The translations under genes and the position numbers were made by a program. The notes under the pieces were generated by a model. That model was not told the DNA's origin, did no database searches, and saw only the letters and a program-made list of their open reading frames with translations. A stretch of 64,000 nucleotides of DNA from the NCBI RefSeq assembly GCF_001703635.1, contig NZ_LQZT01000042.1, positions 181,566-245,565 on the forward strand. Direction: 5' to 3'. Positions 59,335 through 64,000 of the stretch are shown piece after piece (position 1 is the stretch's first letter; every line of letters begins with the position of its first letter). Origin of the DNA: Parahoeflea olei. GTDB taxonomy: Bacteria; Pseudomonadota; Alphaproteobacteria; Rhizobiales; Rhizobiaceae.

Positions 59335-59754
59335 TCAGGCCCGCGACTTGAGCAGATCGCGGATTTCGGTGAGCAGCGCGATGTCCTGCGGCGGCGCGAC
59401 GGGAGCGGAGGGCTTTTCTTCTTCCTTGGCGCGCAGGGAATTCACGCCCTTGACCATGAGGAAGATGATCCAGGCCAGGATCAGGAAATTGATGAGCACG
59501 GTCAGGAAATTGCCATAGGCGAACACGGCGCCCTGCTCGCGTGCCGCCTCCAGCGTCGTGGCGGTAACCTCCGACGACAGCGGGATGAAGTAATTCGAAA
59601 AATCGAAGCCGCCGAAGATGGCGCCGACGATCGGCATGATCACGTCGTTGACGAGCGACGTGACGATGAGACCGAACGCGCCGCCGATGATGACGCCGAC
59701 GGCCAGGTCCATGACATTGCCCTTGGCAATGAAGGCCTTGAACTCGTTTAGCAT
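59335..59754 (-). CDS. mscL: Large-conductance mechanosensitive channel MscL
   Basis: This 139-residue inner-membrane channel opens on hypo-osmotic shock. The N-terminal amphipathic part LNEFKAFIAKGNVMDLAVGV leads into TM1 with GVIIGGAFGLIVTSLVND. TM2 is NFLTVLINFLILAWIIFLMVKG, followed by a cytoplasmic helix (ALLTEIRDLL). ATG 59754 matches the family start; 27 upstream codons are rejected. Confidence 0.95.
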   Translation of the reverse strand: MLNEFKAFIAKGNVMDLAVGVIIGGAFGLIVTSLVNDVIMPIVGAIFGGFDFSNYFIPLSSEVTATTLEAAREQGAVFAYGNFLTVLINFLILAWIIFLMVKGVNSLRAKEEEKPSAPVAPPQDIALLTEIRDLLKSRA

Positions 59755-59974
59755 GGGATTTCCCTCCGGCGCTGTGTCCCTCTCGATTGCCGCCGCAAGC
59801 CGCGCCACGCCCGGCGGTTGACCGTTTTCTAACACAGTTGCGCGGCCAGGGAAGCGGCATTTTCACCTGGCCGCGGCACGGCCGGGCGCCGCCGATGCTG
59901 AACCAAAGGCTGTATTGTTTGGCAGCTTTATCGGTCTATGCTCAAATGCGGAGGAATGGAGGGAGCGCATAGCG

Positions 59975-62900
59975 ATGATGCCCGGCTGGCTGGTGTTCGG
60001 ATCGGCCCTTGTCTATCTGCTGCTGCTGTTCGCGATTGCGGCCTATGGCGACCGGTCGGCGCGCCAGCGGCGCATGCGCAATGCCGGGCGGCCGATCATC
60101 TATTCGCTGAGCCTGGCGATCTACTGCACCTCATGGACCTATTTCGGCGGCGTCGGGCTCGCTGCCTCGCGCGGGCTCGAGTTTACCGCGATCTATATCG
60201 GCCCGATCCTGATGTTCACGCTCGGCATGCCGATCCTCAGGCGCATCGTCACGCTGGCCAAGGCGGAAAAGCTCACCTCGATCGCCGACTTCATGGCAGC
60301 GCGCTACGGCAAGAGCCCGATGGTGGCGGCGCTTGTGGCCCTGATCGCGGTGATCGGCAGCGTTCCCTATATCGCGCTGCAGCTGAAGGCCGTGTCCTCT
60401 TCGGTCGCTGTGCTGGTCGACGTGGAGCAGTTGAACCGGGTCACCGAGACCTTCTTCCTCTCGGACATCTCCTTCTTCGTGACGCTGGTGCTGGCGGCCT
60501 TCGCGGCGATCTTCGGCACCCGCCACACCGATGCGACCGAGCACCAGGACGGCCTGATCCTGGCGATCGCCATGGAATCGCTGGTCAAGCTTCTCGCCTT
60601 CACGCTGGTGGGCCTGTCGGTGATCTTCGTCATGTATGACGGCCCCTGGGACCTGTTCAGCGCGGTGACGGCCCATCCCGAGGTGATGGCCGCGCTGACC
60701 TACGAGACCCCGCCGCTGCGCTGGGTGATGGTGATCCTCTTGTCCGCCTTCGCCATCATCCTGCTGCCGCGCCAGTTCCACGTGGCGGTGGTCGAAAACC
60801 GTACGGCGGGCGAACTCAGGCTCGCCGGCTGGCTGCTGCCGCTTTATCTCGTCGCCATCAACATCTTCGTGCTGCCGGTTGCGGTCGCCGGCGTGCTGCA
60901 ATTCGGCAGCGGCGGCGCCAGCGACCTGTTCGTGCTGGCGCTGCCGATGACGAACGACATGCCGATCGTCGCGCTGCTGACCTTCATCGGCGGCTTTTCC
61001 GCAGCCACCGCGATGGTAATCGTCGCCTCCGTGGCGGTGGCGATCATGGTTTCGAACGACATCATCGTCCCGATCGTGCTCCGGCGCCGCAGCCGCCGTG
61101 GCCATGGCGGGGATTTTTCGAACCAGATCCTGATCATCCGCCGCACCGCGATCATGGGCGTCCTGCTGTTGGGCTTCGCCTACTACCGCGCGGCCGACAT
61201 CAATGCCGGGCTCGCCTCGATCGGGCTTCTGTCCTTTGCGGCGATCGCGCAGCTGGCGCCCGCCTTCTTCGGCGGCCTGTTCTGGCGCCAGGCCAATGCG
61301 CGCGGCGCGATCGCGGGCCTGTCCTGCGGGATCGCGATCTGGGCCTATGTGCTGATGGTCCCGAGCCTGGGCGGACCCGACAACAGCCATGTCGCCGCCG
61401 CCGTTCTCGATTTCATCATTCCCGGCACGCAGACCTTCACGGGACCGGACTCCGACCCGCTGTTCAATGCGGTGGTGCTGAGCATGCTGGTCAATTGCCT
61501 GGCCTATGTGATCGGATCGCTGTCGCGGCGCCCGAAATCGATCGAGCGGATCCAGGCCGCGATGTTCATCCCCGACAGCCGCCGGCTGACCACGTCCGGC
61601 CGGAGCTGGAAGACCAAGGTCACGGTCGCCGATCTCAAGCAGACCATCAGCCGCTATCTCGGCCACGAGCGCACCGAACGCTCGTTCCATTCCCACGAGC
61701 GCGCGATCGGGCGCTGGATCAACGACGACGATCCGGCCGACATGGGCCTGCTGCGCTTTGCCGAACAGCTGCTTGGCAGCGCCATCGGCTCGGCCTCGGC
61801 ACGGCTGGTGCTGTCGCTGCTGTTCGAGCGCGCCGACGACATTCCCGGCGACACCGCGCGGCTGCTCGACGAGGCCTCCGAAGCGCTGCAGTACAACCGA
61901 GACCTGCTGCAGACCGCGCTCGGGCAGATGAACCAGGGCATCACGGTGTTCGACAGTTCGAACCGGCTCACGGTCTGGAACAAGCGCTTCCGCTCGCTGA
62001 TGGAGCTGCCCGAACATGTGGGCCAGGTGGGCTTCCCGCTCGAAACCATCATTTCGATGCTGGTCGAGCGCGGCGACATCGAGGCCGGGGAGGCGCAGGA
62101 CGTGATCGACCGTTTCCTGGTCATGGACACAGCCTTCTCGCTCACCATCGGGCCTGAACGGCGGATCATCGAGATCCGCTCCAATCCGATGCCCGATAGC
62201 GGCATCGTTACCACCTATGCCGACATCACCGAACGGGTGGTGGCCGACGTGGCCCTCAAGCAGGCCAACGAGACGCTCGAGCAGCGCGTGAGCCAGCGCA
62301 CCGCCGAACTGATGCGGGTCAACCGGGAACTCGAAAAGGCGCAGTTGAGCGCCGAGGAAGCCAATATCGGCAAGACCCGGTTTCTCGCCGCCGCCGGCCA
62401 CGACATCCTGCAGCCGCTCAATGCCGCGCGGCTCTATTCCTCGACGCTGGTCGAACGGCTCGGCAATTCCCCCGACCAGAAGCTGGTGCAGAACATCGAT
62501 TCCTCGCTCGAATCGGTGGAGGCGATCCTGGGCGCGGTGCTCGACATCTCGCGTCTCGATACCGGCGCGATGAAGCCGCGGCTGGCGAGCTTTCCGCTCA
62601 ATGACCTTCTGCAGCGGGTGGTAACGGATTTCGCGCCCGTCGCGCGCGAGCGAAACCTGAAATTCACGGTCATGCCGACCAGCGTCTATGTGCGCTCGGA
62701 CCCCAACCTGTTGCGCCGCCTGGTGCAGAACCTGGTCTCCAATGCCATCAAATACACCCGGGAAGGCCGGGTGCTGGTGGGCGTGCGGCGGCGCGGCGAC
62801 AAGGTGATCATCCAGGTCATCGACACCGGCATCGGCATTCCCTCCACCAAGTTCCGCACCGTGTTCCGCGAATTCGCGCGACTGGAAGAGGGCGCGCGCA

Positions 62901-63475
62901 CCGCCTCGGGCCTGGGATTGGGGCTGTCGATCGTCGACCGCATCGCCCGGGTGCTCAACCATTCGGTCGATATCGCCTCCCAGGCCGGCAAGGGCACCGA
63001 GTTCCGGGTGGAACTTCCGCTTGAAACCAACATCAAGCGCATCCAGGGGCAGGCCAAACGCGGCAGCGGCCCGGAGATCGGCGCGCATCTGAAGGGGCTT
63101 CGGGTGCTGTGCATCGACAACGAGCCGAAGATCCTCGAGGGCATGACACTGCTGCTGAGCGGCTGGGGCTGCTCCGTGCTCGCCGCGGGCTCGCTTGCCG
63201 ACAGCCTCAAGCTCGCCAAGACCGAGGAAGCGCCGGACGTCATTTTCGCCGATTATCACCTGGACGACGGCACCGGGCTCGACGCCATCATCGCCTTGCG
63301 CCGCCGCTGGAAGCAGGACGTGCCCGCCCTGCTGGTGACGGCCGACCGCACGCCGGAGGTGCGCGCGCGCGCCGATGCCGAACGGGTCGCCATACAGAAC
63401 AAGCCGATCAAGCCGGCAGCCCTGCGCGCCTATCTCAACCAGATTGCGGCCACGCGCCGCGCCGCCGCAGAATAG
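59975..63475 (+). CDS. PutP-type (SLC5) hybrid sensor histidine kinase
   Basis: This 1166-residue fusion has an N-terminal sodium/solute-symporter-like domain with about 13 hydrophobic segments (1 to about 550). It continues with a PAS-like region (about 640-760), a coiled coil, HisKA with His809 in AAAGHDILQPLN, HATPase (DTGIGIP, GLGLGLSIV) and a C-terminal receiver with Asp1093 (FADYHLDD). The GHDILQPL box is that of kinases controlling alcohol, acetate or amino-acid use. The start at ATG 59975 has GGAGGG upstream; 59978 is equal. A convergent LuxR-type response regulator follows and is a likely partner. Confidence 0.9.
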   Translation: MMPGWLVFGSALVYLLLLFAIAAYGDRSARQRRMRNAGRPIIYSLSLAIYCTSWTYFGGVGLAASRGLEFTAIYIGPILMFTLGMPILRRIVTLAKAEKLTSIADFMAARYGKSPMVAALVALIAVIGSVPYIALQLKAVSSSVAVLVDVEQLNRVTETFFLSDISFFVTLVLAAFAAIFGTRHTDATEHQDGLILAIAMESLVKLLAFTLVGLSVIFVMYDGPWDLFSAVTAHPEVMAALTYETPPLRWVMVILLSAFAIILLPRQFHVAVVENRTAGELRLAGWLLPLYLVAINIFVLPVAVAGVLQFGSGGASDLFVLALPMTNDMPIVALLTFIGGFSAATAMVIVASVAVAIMVSNDIIVPIVLRRRSRRGHGGDFSNQILIIRRTAIMGVLLLGFAYYRAADINAGLASIGLLSFAAIAQLAPAFFGGLFWRQANARGAIAGLSCGIAIWAYVLMVPSLGGPDNSHVAAAVLDFIIPGTQTFTGPDSDPLFNAVVLSMLVNCLAYVIGSLSRRPKSIERIQAAMFIPDSRRLTTSGRSWKTKVTVADLKQTISRYLGHERTERSFHSHERAIGRWINDDDPADMGLLRFAEQLLGSAIGSASARLVLSLLFERADDIPGDTARLLDEASEALQYNRDLLQTALGQMNQGITVFDSSNRLTVWNKRFRSLMELPEHVGQVGFPLETIISMLVERGDIEAGEAQDVIDRFLVMDTAFSLTIGPERRIIEIRSNPMPDSGIVTTYADITERVVADVALKQANETLEQRVSQRTAELMRVNRELEKAQLSAEEANIGKTRFLAAAGHDILQPLNAARLYSSTLVERLGNSPDQKLVQNIDSSLESVEAILGAVLDISRLDTGAMKPRLASFPLNDLLQRVVTDFAPVARERNLKFTVMPTSVYVRSDPNLLRRLVQNLVSNAIKYTREGRVLVGVRRRGDKVIIQVIDTGIGIPSTKFRTVFREFARLEEGARTASGLGLGLSIVDRIARVLNHSVDIASQAGKGTEFRVELPLETNIKRIQGQAKRGSGPEIGAHLKGLRVLCIDNEPKILEGMTLLLSGWGCSVLAAGSLADSLKLAKTEEAPDVIFADYHLDDGTGLDAIIALRRRWKQDVPALLVTADRTPEVRARADAERVAIQNKPIKPAALRAYLNQIAATRRAAAE

Positions 63476-63538
63476 ACCGGCCGCTGCGGAAGCGACGGTT
63501 GGCGCCACCGCCCTTTCGCCCGGCGGGCCCGGACACCG

Positions 63539-64000
63539 TCAGTCGGACTGGTTGAGAAGTTCCGACCCGATCTTGGAGAGATGGATGACCGCCTGGGTGC
63601 GGCTATCGACGCCGAGCTTCTGCAGCACGGCCGAGACATGCGCTTTGATGGTGGCTTCGGAGACACCGAGCTCATAGGCGATCTGCTTGTTGAGCAGCCC
63701 CTCGGCGAGCATCCCGAGGACGCGGCCCTGTTGCGGCGTCAGCGTCTGCAACCGGGAGATCAGGCTTTCGATCTCCGGATCGTGCTCCGAACCGAGATCG
63801 ACATTGGGCGGCGTCCAGATGCCGCCATCGAGAACCGTGCGCACGCCCTGACGGATATCCTCGATGCTGGCGGACTTGGAAATGAAGCCCGAGGCGCCGA
63901 GTTCAAGCGCCCGGCGCATGGTCGCGGGGTCGTCGGTGGCCGAGACCACCACCACCGGCAGGCTCGCAAATTCAGCCCGGAAGGCGATCAGCCCGGACAG
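63539..64000 (-). CDS. NarL/LuxR-type response regulator, N-terminus cut by window end
   Basis: The visible 153 residues hold the end of a receiver domain (LPVVVVSATDDPATM, then the lysine in GFISKSASI) and a C-terminal LuxR helix-turn-helix (LTPQQGRVLGMLAEGLLNKQ, SEATIKAHVSAVLQKL). The frame stays open to base 64000, so the true start and phospho-acceptor lie outside. It is convergent with the hybrid kinase, which often pairs with such regulators. Confidence 0.9.
   Translation of the reverse strand: MSGLIAFRAEFASLPVVVVSATDDPATMRRALELGASGFISKSASIEDIRQGVRTVLDGGIWTPPNVDLGSEHDPEIESLISRLQTLTPQQGRVLGMLAEGLLNKQIAYELGVSEATIKAHVSAVLQKLGVDSRTQAVIHLSKIGSELLNQSD

Noticed and set aside
60131..63508. Open frame of 1125 codons on the minus strand opposite the hybrid sensor kinase
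   Set aside because: Its translation is a His/Arg/Gly/Gln-rich shadow with no family features, while the plus strand encodes a full kinase with all motifs. High GC makes long antisense frames common.
1..64000. Mobile elements, CRISPR arrays, tRNA or rRNA genes
   Set aside because: I saw no transposase or integrase motifs, no regularly spaced repeats, and no tRNA- or rRNA-like sequence on reading the intergenic regions.

Overview
The window looks like chromosomal DNA from a high-GC, denitrifying alphaproteobacterium, most likely of the Rhizobiales (Hyphomicrobiales) or a close relative. The reasons are the norCBQ(D) - nnrR - pseudoazurin - nirK - nirV order, the many TRAP, TTT and NitT/TauT uptake systems, and the dorCDA-like tor operon order. 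I cannot name a genus. No rRNA, tRNA, insertion sequence, phage gene or CRISPR array is visible.

Layout. (1) 1-6191, denitrification: norC, norB, norQ and the first codons of a probable norD on the minus strand; nnrR on the minus strand; pseudoazurin, nirK and nirV on the plus strand. Two near-identical TTG-N8-CAA boxes (2697-2710 and 3631-3644) stand in front of norC and the pseudoazurin gene and probably bind NnrR. (2) 6356-20948, a catabolic region: a LysR regulator; a six-gene minus-strand operon (aldehyde dehydrogenase, TRAP dctPQM, tautomerase-like protein, metallo-beta-lactamase-fold hydrolase); and a plus-strand set (a second MBL hydrolase, aldehyde dehydrogenase, iron alcohol dehydrogenase, two Old Yellow Enzyme reductases, LacI regulator). 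The 676-base divergent control region holds a LacI-type palindrome. (3) 21083-28156: a HisD-family dehydrogenase, a NitT/TauT-type ABC transporter and a dimethylformamidase-like large subunit, with a divergent LuxR-type regulator.

(4) 28400-44283: a ThDP enzyme, a tripartite tricarboxylate transporter (tctCBA), a LysR regulator, a TSUP permease and a mandelate-racemase-type enzyme. These are followed by a tight minus-strand operon encoding a four-subunit succinate dehydrogenase/fumarate reductase-like complex, a two-subunit class I fumarase-type hydratase, a molybdenum sulfite-oxidase-family enzyme, a UPF0324 (YeiH) permease and a NIPSNAP protein, with a divergent GST. The sulfite-oxidase-family gene starts 3 bases after the hydratase, and sulfite/sulfate-linked permeases lie on both sides. 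I propose that this locus degrades a sulfonated C4 dicarboxylate such as sulfosuccinate. The proposed route is dehydrogenation, hydration, spontaneous sulfite loss to give oxaloacetate, then sulfite oxidation and export. This is inference from gene content and is the most interesting part of the window.

(5) 44630-54082, anaerobic TMAO/DMSO respiration: torC, torD and torA with a clear terminator, torR divergent, the hybrid kinase torS, and moaA for the molybdenum cofactor. moaA has a long leader with an FNR-type box about 270 bases upstream. (6) 54729-64000, mixed functions: a class V aminotransferase, an ECH1-like dienoyl-CoA isomerase, galE, a class I/II aminotransferase, mscL, a PutP-type hybrid sensor kinase, and a LuxR-type response regulator cut by the window end.

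How it fits together: regions 1 and 5 give two anaerobic electron sinks (nitrite/NO and TMAO/DMSO), while regions 2-4 hold substrate-specific uptake-plus-catabolism units, each with its own local regulator.
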